Source of the DNA: a bacterium
GTDB lineage: Bacteria; Hydrogenedentota; Hydrogenedentia; Hydrogenedentiales; SLHB01
DNA length: 39,464 nt
Reading direction: 5' to 3'
NCBI GenBank assembly: GCA_024231375.1
Contig: JAAEQP010000617.1
Location: 1 to 39,464, forward strand
Below, piece by piece: positions 1-10,400 of this stretch. The position numbers were made by a program, and so were the translations under genes. The stretch's first letter is position 1. Every line of letters begins with the position of its first letter. The notes below the pieces were generated by a model, which had not been told where the DNA came from, did not search any database, and worked only from the letters and a program-made list of their open reading frames with translations.

Positions 1-597
1 CACGCCCAGCGAGTAGATGTCGCTCCGGGGGGTGGCCTTCTCCTTCTTGATGAGTTCCGGCGCCACGTACATCGGCGTGACCTGTTGGAACAGGCCCGCG
101 TCGAATAGGCTGAACAGGCGGGCGAAGGAGAGTGAGTAGTCCACCAACTTGAGCTGCCCCTTGCGCGTGAAGAGCACGTTGGCCGGCTTCAAGTCGTGAT
201 GGGTGAATCCCTGATCGTGGATGTACTGTAGGCCGTTGCACATCTGGGCCACAATCACCAAGCGCTCCTGAAGGTTCCAAGGACGGTTGCCCAGGTACCA
301 TTTCAGGTCGGGTCCGTCCACGTACTCCTGAATCAGGCAGGTTCCTTCTTCGCCATCCATGAACCCATAGATGCCGACCACGTTTGGATGATCGAACTTC
401 TCAAAACGAGGGACCACACGGGCCAATTCCCGCACATGCATGCGGTTGCGGAAGAAGTTCTGATGAAACAGCTTGATGGCAACCACGTTGCCCGATTCGG
501 TATCGATTCCGCGGTAGACGGTGCCCGTGCCTCCCCGTCCAAGAATGCGGTCAAGCTTGTAGTTGTACAGCCGAAGCCGGTCCAGTTCCTTTCCCAT
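1..597 (-). CDS. Ser/Thr protein kinase (Hanks type), 3' end cut by window edge
   Basis: This is the first 199 codons of a eukaryotic-like protein kinase that runs off the left edge. Visible kinase landmarks, in order: glycine-rich loop GRGGTGTVYRG (about 20-30), ATP-anchoring Lys in VAIK (K42), catalytic loop HHDLKPAN (133-140, D135 and N140), metal-binding VDYS (D153), VAPEL (178-182) and SDIYSLGV at the edge. Two things are odd. The residue before the catalytic Asp is His, so it is a non-RD kinase, and the DFG triplet reads DYS. Core catalytic residues remain, so activity is likely but activation-loop control may differ. The ATG at 597 is preceded by GAGAGG and lies 35 bases after the rsfS stop, so it is the distal gene of the gatCAB-rsfS run. 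Substrate and any C-terminal sensor domain are outside the window. Confidence 0.9.
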   Translation of the reverse strand, partial: MGKELDRLRLYNYKLDRILGRGGTGTVYRGIDTESGNVVAIKLFHQNFFRNRMHVRELARVVPRFEKFDHPNVVGIYGFMDGEEGTCLIQEYVDGPDLKWYLGNRPWNLQERLVIVAQMCNGLQYIHDQGFTHHDLKPANVLFTRKGQLKLVDYSLSFARLFSLFDAGLFQQVTPMYVAPELIKKEKATPRSDIYSLGV

Positions 598-632
598 CAA
601 TGCCTCTCGTCGTTCAATGTCCGGTACACGCT

Positions 633-1022
633 TCAGTCATCGAGATCGAGATCAACCGCGGGGGCGTCGCCCCACAGGCCGTCCAGGTCGTAGAACTCGC
701 GCGATTCCACGCGGAATATATGCACCACAATGTCGCCGTAGTCCAATAGGCCCCAGCCTCCGCTGGCATCGCCCTCGACATGACTCGGCTTCACGCCGAT
801 CTCCGTCATGCCTCGTTTCACCTTGCTGAACACGGCCTTCATCTGGGGTTCGCTCGCGGCACTGCAGATCACGAGCGTGTCGGTCACCAGCGTCAATCCT
901 CGCACATCGAACGCGCGGATATCGATGGCTTTCGTGTCCGCCATGATCGACGCAATGCGAAGGGTGTTCGCAACGGTACTCTCGTCACCCGTCGCGCTCT
1001 TCTTCCTAACAAGTCGTGCCAC
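633..1022 (-). CDS. rsfS: Ribosome silencing factor RsfS (YbeB/Iojap family)
   Basis: The protein has 129 residues, the usual size for RsfS. This factor binds ribosomal protein uL14 on the 50S subunit and blocks joining to 30S under nutrient limitation. Family landmarks seen are ADTKAIDI near residue 28, DTLVICSAASEPQMKAV (about 48-64), GWGLLDYGDIVVHIF (about 89-103) and REFYDLDGLWGDAP near the end. The start is GTG, preceded by GGAG about 8 bases upstream; a downstream ATG at residue 27 is less likely because helix 1 would be lost. The short tail is acidic (DLDLDD). It starts 25 bases after the gatB stop, so it should share the gatCAB transcript, joining tRNA-dependent amidation to ribosome control. 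Confidence 0.95.
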   Translation of the reverse strand: MARLVRKKSATGDESTVANTLRIASIMADTKAIDIRAFDVRGLTLVTDTLVICSAASEPQMKAVFSKVKRGMTEIGVKPSHVEGDASGGWGLLDYGDIVVHIFRVESREFYDLDGLWGDAPAVDLDLDD

Positions 1023-1047
1023 AATCGTCTCCGTGGTTCGTGTCGGC

Positions 1048-2478
1048 TTACTGGCCCAGTATGTTCCGAAGCAGCTCGTTGGCGATCTTCGGATTGGCCT
1101 TGCCCTTGGTTGCTTTCATTACCTGGCCCATCAGGAAACCGAGGGCCTGCTGTTTGCCGTCCCGGTAGTCCTGCGCCGGTCCAGGGCTCTTCTCGATCAC
1201 CTCGCGCACAATCGATTCCAGTTCCGAGGAGTCGCTGATCTGGACCAGCCCCTTCTTCTCGATAATGGCTTTCGGGTCCTCACCCGACGCATAGGCCTCA
1301 CGCAGGACGTCCTTGGCAATCTTGCCGCTGATGGTGCCATCTTCGATCATGGCGATCATCGCCGCCAATGCCTTCGCCGAAATGCTGCATTCCTCAATCG
1401 GCTGGTTCGCATCGGCCAAGAGCATCTGCAGGTCGCCCATAATCCAGTTGGCGGCCACCTTGGCCGGTGCTCCGCCGTCAACGGTCGCCTCGAAGTAGTC
1501 GGCCATGGCCTTTTCGGCGGTCAATACACCCGCGTCGTATTCGGACAGCCCATGGTCATCTCGAAAACGTTGCACCCGTGCCTGGGGCAACTCGGGCAAA
1601 CCTTCCCGAATCTCCGTCTCCCACGCCTCGTCAATGACCAGGGGCACAAGGTCCGGGTCCGGAAAATACCGGTAATCGTGGGCGGATTCCTTGGTCCGTT
1701 GCGAGAACGTAATGCCACGGTCCGCGTCCCATCCACGCGTCTCTTGGACGATAGTCTCTCCGTCGTTGATGGCGCGAATCTGGCGGGCGATTTCGAAGTC
1801 GATGGCCCGATGCGTGCCGCTGAAGGACGCGACGTTCTTCACTTCGGTCTTGGTGCCCAGCGTTTCCGTGCCCACAGGCCGTACACTGATATTGGCCTCG
1901 GCTCGAAGGGATCCTTCCTCCATGTTGCAGTCGCTGACTTCCAGATACTGCAAAATCTGCTTCAAGGCTGTGAGATACGCGTGGGCCTCGTCGGCGCTGC
2001 GAACGTCCGGTTCCGTGACGATTTCCAGTAGCGCCACGCCGGACCGGTTGAAGTCGACCCCGCTCGAACCTCCGCCGATGGTGTGCGTGTTGCGGGCCGT
2101 GTCCTCTTCGAGATGGGCGCGCGTGATGCCAATGGTCTTGGTGTTCCCGTCCACCTCGATATCAAGCGCCCCGTCGTAACAGAGAGGGAGGTCGTACTGG
2201 CTGATCTGGTAGTTCTTGGCCAGGTCGGGGTAGAAGTAGTTCTTGCGGTCCATCTTCGACCAGCGGGAGATCTTGCACCCGAGCGCGAGCCCCGCCGCTA
2301 CCGAGTACTCCACCGCCTTGCGGTTGATGACCGGCAGCACGCCAGGCATGCCGAGACAGACCGGGCACACGTTGGTGTTCGGCGGCGCATGGAAGCCCGT
2401 GCTGCACGCACAGAACACTTTGGATTTCGTGCCGAGTTCGACGTGTACTTCCAGGCCGATAACTGCTTCGTATTCCAT
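1048..2478 (-). CDS. gatB: Asp-tRNA(Asn)/Glu-tRNA(Gln) amidotransferase subunit B
   Basis: GatB is the tRNA-binding and kinase subunit of the GatCAB complex. It phosphorylates the misacylated Asp or Glu on tRNA and receives ammonia channelled from GatA. The 476-residue length is normal. The start EAVIGLEVHVEL is a GatB signature, followed by the zinc-knuckle-like Cys cluster (CACS near 23 and CPVCLGMPG near 38-46), DRKNYFYPDLAKNYQISQYD (about 77-96), and the helical YqeY-like tail ending in KGKANPKIANELL. It lies 9 bases downstream of gatA and 25 upstream of rsfS. Presence of GatCAB suggests that Gln-tRNA and/or Asn-tRNA is made by the indirect pathway here; the synthetases are not in view. 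Confidence 0.98.
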   Translation of the reverse strand: MEYEAVIGLEVHVELGTKSKVFCACSTGFHAPPNTNVCPVCLGMPGVLPVINRKAVEYSVAAGLALGCKISRWSKMDRKNYFYPDLAKNYQISQYDLPLCYDGALDIEVDGNTKTIGITRAHLEEDTARNTHTIGGGSSGVDFNRSGVALLEIVTEPDVRSADEAHAYLTALKQILQYLEVSDCNMEEGSLRAEANISVRPVGTETLGTKTEVKNVASFSGTHRAIDFEIARQIRAINDGETIVQETRGWDADRGITFSQRTKESAHDYRYFPDPDLVPLVIDEAWETEIREGLPELPQARVQRFRDDHGLSEYDAGVLTAEKAMADYFEATVDGGAPAKVAANWIMGDLQMLLADANQPIEECSISAKALAAMIAMIEDGTISGKIAKDVLREAYASGEDPKAIIEKKGLVQISDSSELESIVREVIEKSPGPAQDYRDGKQQALGFLMGQVMKATKGKANPKIANELLRNILGQ

Positions 2479-2487
2479 TCCTCAACC

Positions 2488-3954
2488 TCAGGCGATGGCG
2501 GGACGGCCCAAGGCGCCCCGTTCTTGTTCGTATGCGTAGGCCGCATGGAGGATCGTTTCCTCGTCGAAAGGCTTGCCCATGATCTGCAGCCCCACCGGGA
2601 GTCCCGACTCCGTCAGGCCGCATGGCATGCTCAACGCTGGGATGCCGGCCAGGTTGACCGAGATGGTGTAGATGTCGCTCAGGTACATCTCCAGCGGGTC
2701 AGCGGTCTTCTCGCCCATGCGGAACGCCGGCGTGGGGGCCGTCGGTCCCATGATGACGTCGCACTTCTTGAAGGCGTCCAGGAAGTCCTTGCGAATGAGC
2801 GACCGCACCTTCTGGGCCTTCAGGTAGTAGGCGTCGTAGTAGCCGCTCGACAGCACATAGGTGCCAAGCAGGATACGGCGCTGCACTTCCGGGCCGAACC
2901 CCGCGCTCTTGGTCTGGTGGTACATCTCGCGGATGTCGGACACGCCGTCGGCGCGCGCGCCGTACCGGACCCCGTCGAACCGGGCCAGGTTGGCGCTGGC
3001 CTCGGCGGTGCAGATGATGTAGTACACCGCCACCGCATATTCGGTATGGGGGAGCGATACCTCGACGATCTCGGCCCCGCTACGTTCCAATGAGGCTACG
3101 GCCGCTTCCACCTTCTGGCGGATTTCGGCGCCCAGCGCGTCTGTGAAATACTCTTTCGGCAGACCGATACGCAAGCCTGCGGGATCGGCCTTCAGTGCCT
3201 GTGTGAAGTCCGGTACCGCCATGTCTGCCGACGTTGAATCCCTCGCGTCGCGGCCGCAGAGTACGTTCAGGATGAGGGCGCAGTCTTCGATGTCTTTGGT
3301 GAACGGGCCGATCTGGTCCAGCGACGAGGCGAACGCTACCAGTCCGTAGCGCGAGACGCGGCCGTAGGTTGGTTTCATGCCCACGCATCCGCAGCACGAC
3401 GCGGGTTGCCGGATCGATCCGCCTGTGTCACTGCCTAGCGAGATGGCGCATTCATCGGCCGCCACGGCCGCGGCAGAACCGCCACTCGACCCGCCTGGCA
3501 CGTGATCCAGATTCCAAGGGTTGCGCGTCTGCTGGACGGACGAATTCTCGGTCGACGACCCCATAGCGAACTCGTCCATGTTCGTCTTGCCGACGAACAC
3601 GGCGCCTGCGTCGATCATCCGTTCCACCACCGTGGCGTCGAAGGGACTTTGGTAGCCCGCGAGCATCTTGGAGCAACACGTGGTTTGACCGGCCTTCGTG
3701 CACAGAACGTCCTTCAGGGCGATAGGCACTCCCGCCAACGGGCCAGCCTTCTCGCCCGCGGCGATCTTGGCATCCACCGCCGCGGCGCGTTCCAGCGCAT
3801 GGTCGCGCCACACATCGACATAGGCCTGCACCTGGCCGTCCACGGCCTCGATGCGGGTCAGACTGGCCTCGGCGGCCTCCGTGGCCGAACACTGGCCACC
3901 TGAAACGGCATCGCGGATCTCGTGAGCCGTAAGACTATGCAATTCCTGGGTCAT
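2488..3954 (-). CDS. gatA: Asp-tRNA(Asn)/Glu-tRNA(Gln) amidotransferase subunit A
   Basis: GatA is the glutaminase subunit of GatCAB, an amidase-signature protein that releases ammonia from glutamine. Its 488 residues match the family. The Ser-cisSer-Lys triad is complete: K81 in PIALKD, S156 in [14 protein letters not shown] (about 153-166), and nucleophile S180 in [12 protein letters not shown] (about 174-185). The gene begins only 3 bases after the gatC stop and ends 9 bases before gatB, so the three subunits are clearly co-translated. Nothing unusual is seen in the sequence. Confidence 0.98.
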   Translation of the reverse strand: MTQELHSLTAHEIRDAVSGGQCSATEAAEASLTRIEAVDGQVQAYVDVWRDHALERAAAVDAKIAAGEKAGPLAGVPIALKDVLCTKAGQTTCCSKMLAGYQSPFDATVVERMIDAGAVFVGKTNMDEFAMGSSTENSSVQQTRNPWNLDHVPGGSSGGSAAAVAADECAISLGSDTGGSIRQPASCCGCVGMKPTYGRVSRYGLVAFASSLDQIGPFTKDIEDCALILNVLCGRDARDSTSADMAVPDFTQALKADPAGLRIGLPKEYFTDALGAEIRQKVEAAVASLERSGAEIVEVSLPHTEYAVAVYYIICTAEASANLARFDGVRYGARADGVSDIREMYHQTKSAGFGPEVQRRILLGTYVLSSGYYDAYYLKAQKVRSLIRKDFLDAFKKCDVIMGPTAPTPAFRMGEKTADPLEMYLSDIYTISVNLAGIPALSMPCGLTESGLPVGLQIMGKPFDEETILHAAYAYEQERGALGRPAIA

Positions 3955-3957
3955 CGC

Positions 3958-4254
3958 TTACTCCGTATCCAGGATTTTGGGCACAAGGAAGTACTCGCCG
4001 TCGTGTTTGGGCGCGTTCGCAAGGGCGGCATCGCGGTCCAGCGATGGGGCCACCTCGTCGTCCCGGAACACATTGGCCATTTCGAGCACGTGCATCGTCG
4101 GCTCAATATCCGAGGTGTCCAACTCGTCCAACTTGTCCATATAGCCAAGAATGTCGCTCAGTTGCCCCACCAGACGCTCTTTCGTTTCGTCATCGAGCGT
4201 AAGTTGTGCCAGATTAGCGACATACTCCACGTCTTTCCTGCCGATTTTCGCCAT
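3958..4254 (-). CDS. gatC: Asp-tRNA(Asn)/Glu-tRNA(Gln) amidotransferase subunit C
   Basis: GatC is the small belt-like subunit that clamps GatA to GatB. The 98-residue length and pattern are typical: KDVEYVANLAQLTLDDE at the N-terminus (about 7-23), the LGYMDKLDELDTSDIEPT segment (about 36-53), and the extended tail with FRDDEVAPS and the C-terminal EYFLVPKIL. The ATG is preceded by AGAAGGAA at good spacing. It is the first gene of the minus-strand run gatC-gatA-gatB-rsfS-kinase, so the operon promoter should lie in 4255-4597. Confidence 0.97.
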   Translation of the reverse strand: MAKIGRKDVEYVANLAQLTLDDETKERLVGQLSDILGYMDKLDELDTSDIEPTMHVLEMANVFRDDEVAPSLDRDAALANAPKHDGEYFLVPKILDTE

Positions 4255-4597
4255 GGGATTTCCTTCTCACCTCGAGCCATGCACCGAGTGCCCGATGGTA
4301 TCACAGTGGCGGCCCTCTTTTCCATGCGCCAGACCTCTGAAAGGCCTGAATGACAGGGGCTCGGGAAGGGAGGCGGCACGGGAATCGAGGGGCTCCATGA
4401 GGGTGGGTTCGATTACGCGACGAGGCAGATCGCGGACGAGGTGGCGTTGGGGGGGCGGGACGTGCATGATGGGGATGGACCGAATGGACCTGACGGACGG
4501 CAATCCCAATCCGCAGGGTCCACGCACGCGAAGGCTGGGACCGACGCCGCGTGCGCTTTCGGGGCAACGGGAACAAGCTCTAACGTAAGGAACTCCC
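4255..4597. other. Divergent intergenic region between gatC and the SGNH esterase gene
   Basis: These 343 bases separate the minus-strand gat operon from the plus-strand esterase, so both promoters should be here. Ribosome-binding sequences are visible at each end (AGAAGGAA for gatC, TAAGGAA for the esterase). I found no convincing -35/-10 pair, riboswitch or T-box-like structure. Reading frames that stay open across it are rich in Arg, Gly and Pro and show no family features, so I call no gene. Confidence 0.5.
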
Positions 4598-6328
4598 ATG
4601 ACCGTTACAGACACCATACATCACACCAGTGCCAAGTCACGCCACAGGCGCTTCGCCGCGCTCCTCGCGGCTATGGCGGTTGTCGCCTCGCTGGCATCCG
4701 CTGAACCTGCCACACCCGAGTTCTCGGAGTACCCCGATGCGGCGGCGGTGGGCAATTTCGCTACGGACGATCTGATTCAAGGTCTGGTCCCGGACGATCA
4801 AGGCGGATGCTACTCGGAGGGGACCTACGGCACGGGCCTGTTCGCGGGAGACGCCGTGGACGCCACGAATCCCGGGAGCGAGGGACCGGCGACGGAAACC
4901 TGCGCATGGTACAAGATGCCCGTCTACCTGATTTACACCTTTCCGAAGGCCTGCGATATCAGCGAAATCCGCATGACCGCCGTACGTGCCGAAGGCGTCG
5001 CTGGGGACGATGCCGAACCGGCCGTTGCCCTCGGCAATCTCGCCTTGGGCATTACGCGCCAAACGAACCCGAACGGGCAGCCCCCCATCCGGCCCGCGCA
5101 AAGCGCCATCGAAGTCATGTTTGAAGGGCAGGAGTTGTGGACGCCCGTGGCCGCGGGGCCCGTCTCTTCGCCGCAACGGACATTGCCGAACGGACTCTGG
5201 CAAGGCGTATGGCGCTTTCCAGAGGGGGCCCTGAGGCATGTCCGAAGACTCAAGTTCACCCTGGGTCCCACGACCATGTGGGGATCCAACAACTATGGCC
5301 AAATCACGCGGTTGTCCGAGGTCGACGTGATCGGCCAGGCGAGTGCCGGAGAGGCGCCGCGTCCCGTCTCGTTTCTTCCGTCCGCGGATTCCCGCATTGC
5401 CTACGCGGGCTTCGTACATCCCGATGGATCGGGCGGGGAGAGCGCCCTCATGAAATGGTCCGGCTCCGGGTTCACCTGCCGTTTCCGCTCGTCCATCTGC
5501 CGCCTTCGGTTTGCCGCACCCAGCGGCAGCCGGTATTGGATGAGGGTCGACGGGGATCCCTTCGTGGAATCCGCCCTGGAGCCGGTGATCGACCTTACGC
5601 CAAGGCTCTCGGCCGACCGCGATGTACACGAGGTCCAAATCGTCAAGAAGACCGAGCCCGATTCCGGTGTGGAGTCCTTTCTGGGCATCGAACTGAGTCC
5701 CGAAGGCGAACTGTTGCCCGCGACGCTCCCGGATCGCAAGATCCTGTTCCTCGGCGACTCCATTACCGTGGGCATGGGGGCGGGGGCGAACAAAGAGACC
5801 GACGCGTTGCGGAGCTACGCTTGGCTGGTCAGCCAGCATTTCAACGCCGATCCCCGTCTCGTCGCGCTATCAGGGGTCGGGCTCTTCCAGGGATGGCGTT
5901 CCGCATTGTTCAACGCGGAGTGGCAGCAGGTGGTCGCTCAGGCCTCCGATCCCAACGCAGCCGCCCTGTCCTGGCAGCCCAACCTCATCGTCGTCAATCT
6001 CAGCACGAACGACAAGTCCAAAGGCGTGGCGGGAACCGACGTGGCGAGCGCGATGAGGAATCTGCTCGTCGACGTAAGGCAGCGCTGCCCCGAAGCGGTC
6101 ATCCTCGTCATGGTTCCTTGGTCTTACGGCTGCTACCGCGAAGAGTTGCGGGGCGTGGTCGACGGTCTGACCGCCAAGGGCGACGAACGCATCCAGTTCG
6201 TCGATACGGACCCTGCCGTCTGGGTGCCGGAAGGGGGCATGCGCGACAACACCCATCCCAACGAGAAAGGGCATCAACACGCCGCGAACCTGCTGATTCC
6301 CGTGATCGAATCCGCCATGGGGTGGTGA
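4598..6328 (+). CDS. Exported SGNH/GDSL hydrolase, CE2-like acetyl esterase architecture
   Basis: This is a 576-residue exported esterase. A signal peptide (basic HRRF, then a hydrophobic run, cut near A35) is followed by a beta-rich N-terminal half that looks like a discoidin-type lectin region (about 40-250). A jelly-roll segment follows (about 255-380, with KWSGSGFTCRF) that resembles the accessory domain of CE2 carbohydrate acetyl esterases. The C-terminal SGNH domain has KILFLGDSITVG with nucleophile S388, the block III motif LSTND (N471), and the Asp-His pair in RDNTHPNEKGH (D550, H553). So the catalytic set is complete. Substrate is inferred as an acetylated polysaccharide. The ATG follows TAAGGAA by about six bases. 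A HAD hydrolase gene starts 40 bases downstream and may be co-transcribed. Confidence 0.85.
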   Translation: MTVTDTIHHTSAKSRHRRFAALLAAMAVVASLASAEPATPEFSEYPDAAAVGNFATDDLIQGLVPDDQGGCYSEGTYGTGLFAGDAVDATNPGSEGPATETCAWYKMPVYLIYTFPKACDISEIRMTAVRAEGVAGDDAEPAVALGNLALGITRQTNPNGQPPIRPAQSAIEVMFEGQELWTPVAAGPVSSPQRTLPNGLWQGVWRFPEGALRHVRRLKFTLGPTTMWGSNNYGQITRLSEVDVIGQASAGEAPRPVSFLPSADSRIAYAGFVHPDGSGGESALMKWSGSGFTCRFRSSICRLRFAAPSGSRYWMRVDGDPFVESALEPVIDLTPRLSADRDVHEVQIVKKTEPDSGVESFLGIELSPEGELLPATLPDRKILFLGDSITVGMGAGANKETDALRSYAWLVSQHFNADPRLVALSGVGLFQGWRSALFNAEWQQVVAQASDPNAAALSWQPNLIVVNLSTNDKSKGVAGTDVASAMRNLLVDVRQRCPEAVILVMVPWSYGCYREELRGVVDGLTAKGDERIQFVDTDPAVWVPEGGMRDNTHPNEKGHQHAANLLIPVIESAMGW

Positions 6329-6368
6329 GGGGCGCTCGACGGGGGATGTCGCGAAAGAGAGGGGGGCC

Positions 6369-7316
6369 ATGAAGAAGAAGGTCTCTGTTGTCATCACGGA
6401 TGTGGACAACACGCTATACGACTGGGTCGGCATTTGGCATGCCTCTTTTGGTGCCATGCTCGAGTGCCTGGTGAAGCAGAGCGGCGTCGCACGGGAAACG
6501 CTGGAGCGGGAATTCAAGGCGGTACACCAAGCCCATGGGACCTCGGAGTACGCATTCTCGATTGAGGAACTGCCGTCGCTGCGGAACACGCATGGCCGAC
6601 GGGAGCTTCCTGACGCATACGATGAGTGCAAGACCGCCTATAGAAGGGCTCGGGACACGGTCCTTCGGCTATACCCGTCCGTATTCGACACCTTGGTTGA
6701 GTTGCGCGATAGGGGGTGTCTCCTGGTGGCATACACCGAGTCGAAGGCATCCTACACGCGGTACCGGATGACGTGTCTTGACCTGGACCTGCTGTTCCAC
6801 TACCTGTATTCGCCTCCCGGCGACGCGATTCCGGAGGGGCAGTCGAGATATGGCGTCCATTGCGGCCCTGATATGGGGCGCGATCTGAGGGTGACTCGTC
6901 AGAGGTACACGCCAGCGAACGAGGTGAAGCCCAACCCGGGGGTTCTGAGGGCGATACTCGACGAGGTAGGCGCGGACCCCGAACAGGCCGTGTACGTCGG
7001 CGATGATCTGGTGAAGGACATCTCGATGGCGCGCGACGTGGGAATCACGGCGATCTGGGCGAAGTACGGAACCGCCCACAACCGGCCCGAGTACGAACTG
7101 CTCAAGAAAGTGACGCACTGGAAGCAGAAGGAGGTCCTGGATCAGAAAGAGGCGTCCGTGGAGACGGTGCAGCCGTCGTACGTACTCAAAGCCGACTTCG
7201 GTGAACTCCTCGATGTGATCGAGCCTGAAGCGTTCGTACAGCGGGGCGCCGCAAGACCGCGGCCGGAACACCTGCCAATCACGGCCGGATTGGTTTCCTG
7301 GAAGGACAGGCTCTGA
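6369..7316 (+). CDS. HAD-superfamily hydrolase
   Basis: A cytoplasmic 315-residue HAD phosphatase. Motif I is DVDNTLYDW (nucleophile D11, acid/base D13), motif II is the Thr in VAYTES (T123), motif III is Lys in VKPNPG (K187), and motif IV is YVGDDLVKD (D212, D213). A helical cap is inserted between motifs I and II (about 25-110). The C-terminal 60 residues after the HAD core are not recognised. The start is preceded by AGAGGGGGG and lies 40 bases after the esterase stop. HAD proteins of this type dephosphorylate small phosphometabolites; a sugar phosphate would suit the context but the substrate cannot be read from the sequence. Confidence 0.85.
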   Translation: MKKKVSVVITDVDNTLYDWVGIWHASFGAMLECLVKQSGVARETLEREFKAVHQAHGTSEYAFSIEELPSLRNTHGRRELPDAYDECKTAYRRARDTVLRLYPSVFDTLVELRDRGCLLVAYTESKASYTRYRMTCLDLDLLFHYLYSPPGDAIPEGQSRYGVHCGPDMGRDLRVTRQRYTPANEVKPNPGVLRAILDEVGADPEQAVYVGDDLVKDISMARDVGITAIWAKYGTAHNRPEYELLKKVTHWKQKEVLDQKEASVETVQPSYVLKADFGELLDVIEPEAFVQRGAARPRPEHLPITAGLVSWKDRL

Positions 7317-7432
7317 GTCGTTCGTTGCGCCGCCTTGAATCACCCGGTGGCATCTGATTAGATCACCGAAGCGCTTCTCCCAAACCAGAATCTGAACCAG
7401 GGGCTACGTTCTGTGGCCGTTAGGGTCTTGTC

Positions 7433-10400
7433 ATGCACGTATGTGGATTTGCGGTGTTCGTCCTGTCCGCAGTGGTGATTGTCCCGTCTCTCGCCCATGC
7501 CGGTGAACGGGATGGATTGCTCCTGGAGTACACGTTCGAGCGAGACGCGCGCGACACTTCAGGAAACGACCACCATGGTGCCGTGAACGGCAGTCCGAAA
7601 TTCGCCGAGGGCCGGGAGGGCCTGTGCATGGAGTTTGGCGGCGGGGATTGGATCGATTCGGGGATGATGCTGCCGGAGATGGACACGTTCACTGTGGAGT
7701 GCTGGGTGAATCCGGGGGACACGCAGGCCGTCTGGGCGGATGTCCTGGGCAATCACGCAGGTGGCGGAATCAACGGCATGGTGTTTCAGCAGAACGGCGA
7801 GGACACGAACCGGTTTGTGCTCGTGTACGGTTCGACTTCGGGGCGCTACATTGAGAGCAAGCCTGTGACGCTGATCCCGGGCAAGTGGCAGCACGTCGCC
7901 TGTGTCAAGGACACCCAGGAGATGCGCCTTCACTTGAACGGAGTGCTGATTGACGTGGTGGCGGCCGATGGGCCCATGGCGGCGAGTACCGTGCCCTTTC
8001 GCGTGGGCCTCGGGTTTCCGGGCGCCGAGCGATGCTTCAACGGCATGATAGACGAGGTCCGCGTTTGGGACAGAGCGTTGGACAGCTTCGACGTCAGTGT
8101 TTCGGAGGCGGAGCAACTCGACCAATTCGCAGTCGCGGCGGGCACGTGCGATTATGTGACGGTACACTGGGTGCATGGGAAGGGAATCGTCGCGCCCGGA
8201 GAACCGGCCGAGGTTGAACTGTCCCTCGACGGGCGGTTGCTTCCGGCCGCTGTCACGGCCATTGACCTTTCCTTTGAGGTCAGCGACTACGCCGGGAATG
8301 AACTGCCGCCCTTGCCTCCAGTAGTTCTTCGAAAAGACGCTGAATTCTCCGGCAAGGTTCCGCTCCCCTCGAAGCGTGGATACTATCACGTCACCTACAA
8401 ACCGTTCGCTGTGGCCGCGGACCGCAAAGTCCCTCTTGGGGCGGGTGGATTCTCGTTCGCGGTGTTGTCCGATGCCCCGTCGGTCGATCCTTCTGGCCAT
8501 GACATGGTGGCCGCGCCTACCGGCAACATGACCCCGGCAGTGGTCGTGTCGCTGGACGGGGACCGGTGGCTCATTGCCACCGACCCCGACAACGTCGGGC
8601 GCGGTCGGAACTGGCAAACGGCCCCCGTGGCCGAAGCGAAACCCACGAAGGCACCGTGGATCATTCAGGATGCCTTTCCCGGCTATCACGGTGTGGCGTG
8701 GTATTGGCGTGAGTTCGAGGCCCCGGCCAATCCGCATCCACAGGGGCGCTACATTCTCCATTTCTCACAGATCGACTACCTCGCGGAGGTGTGGTTGAAC
8801 GGCGCTGCCGTGGGCGGTCACGAAGGCGGCGAGACGCCCTTTGCACTCGATGTGACCGATGCCGTTAGGGCCGGTGCGCCCAATATCCTCGCCGTGCGGG
8901 TGTTGAACCCCACCCACGAGCGCATCGACGGGATTGTGCTGAACGAGACCCCCCATCGATGCAAGGTCATGCCCTACCACGCGGGGGCGGCCTACAACCA
9001 CGGCGGAATCACGGGTTCGGTCGAACTGAGGGCGGTCCCGGTGGTGCATATCGAGGATCTCTACGTCCGCGCGGATGCCGAGACGGGAGACCTCCGAATC
9101 CAGGCCACGGTGCGCAACGCCGCGAACGAACCTCTGCGGGGGCGGCTCGATTTCATGGTCGCACCTGCAGCGACGGGGGAGTCGTTCGAAGCTTGGACAA
9201 TCGGTCGCGAATTCCCGCCGGGCGACTCGACTGTCGAAACCGCGATCCGTGTCGACGAGCCGCACGTGTGGGATCTGAACGACCCCTATCTCTACCGTGT
9301 CACGGCCCGGGCGCAGGCGGGTGAGTCGGGATCGGTCGATGAACGGTCCGTGCGATGCGGGTTCCGCGTTTTTCGTTTCGAGGACGGCTATTTCCGATTG
9401 AACGGGCGTCGGATATTCCTGCGATCTTCGCACACCGTCAATCACTACCCGATTGGCCTGCAATTTCCTCACGATCCCGACCTTGCCCGGCGGGATTTGC
9501 TCAACGCGAAGGTCATGGGCTTCAACATGGTCCGATTCATTTGCGGCGGCGCCACGCAGGAACAACTGGACTTGTGCGACGAGATTGGGCTGCTCGTGTA
9601 CGATGAGTCCTACGCAAGTTGGTATGAGATGGTGGACACGCCACAGATGACGGAACGCTTTGACCGGTCCCTTGCCGGGGTGATGCGGCGGGATCGAAAC
9701 CATCCTTGCGTAGTGATTTGGGGCCTGCTCAACGAGATAACGGATGGGCCCCTCTTCCGCCACGCCGTCGATTCGCTGCCCTTGGTCCGGTTTCTCGACG
9801 ATAGCCGCATGGTGATGCTCAATAGTGGCCGGTGGGACGGAGACCCCAGTATCGGTTCAATCTGCAACCCGGGGTCCACGGTATGGGAGCCGAGTCTCGG
9901 AATCGAAGCGCCCGGAGCGAAACGGGTGACCTGGAACACTCGGGGAGGCATGAGGGGATACTTCGACCGCGCCGGTGACGCACATACGTACATGGTCGTT
10001 CCGCAGACTGCCGAATCGACGGCACTTCTCCGAAGCGTGGGCCACGACACCCAGCACGTGTTCCTTTCCGAGTACGGGATCGGCAGCGCCGTTGACCTGT
10101 GGCGGACAGTCAGGCATTTCGAGCAGCTCGGCAAAGCGCATCTCGAAGACGCGCAGTTCTACAAGGACAATCTGGACCGCTTTCTGGCGGATTGGCAGCG
10201 CTGGGACATGGGCGCATGCTTCGACCGTCCTCAGGACTTCTTCGCGACGAGTCTTGCCAGGATGGCATCGCACCGCACGCTTGGGCTCAACGCGATCCGC
10301 GCAAACCCGAATCTCGTGGGACACAACGTGACGGGCATGATCGACCACGTCATGAGCGGCGAAGGCTTGACCACCGCCTTCCGGGAAATGAAGTCGGGGG

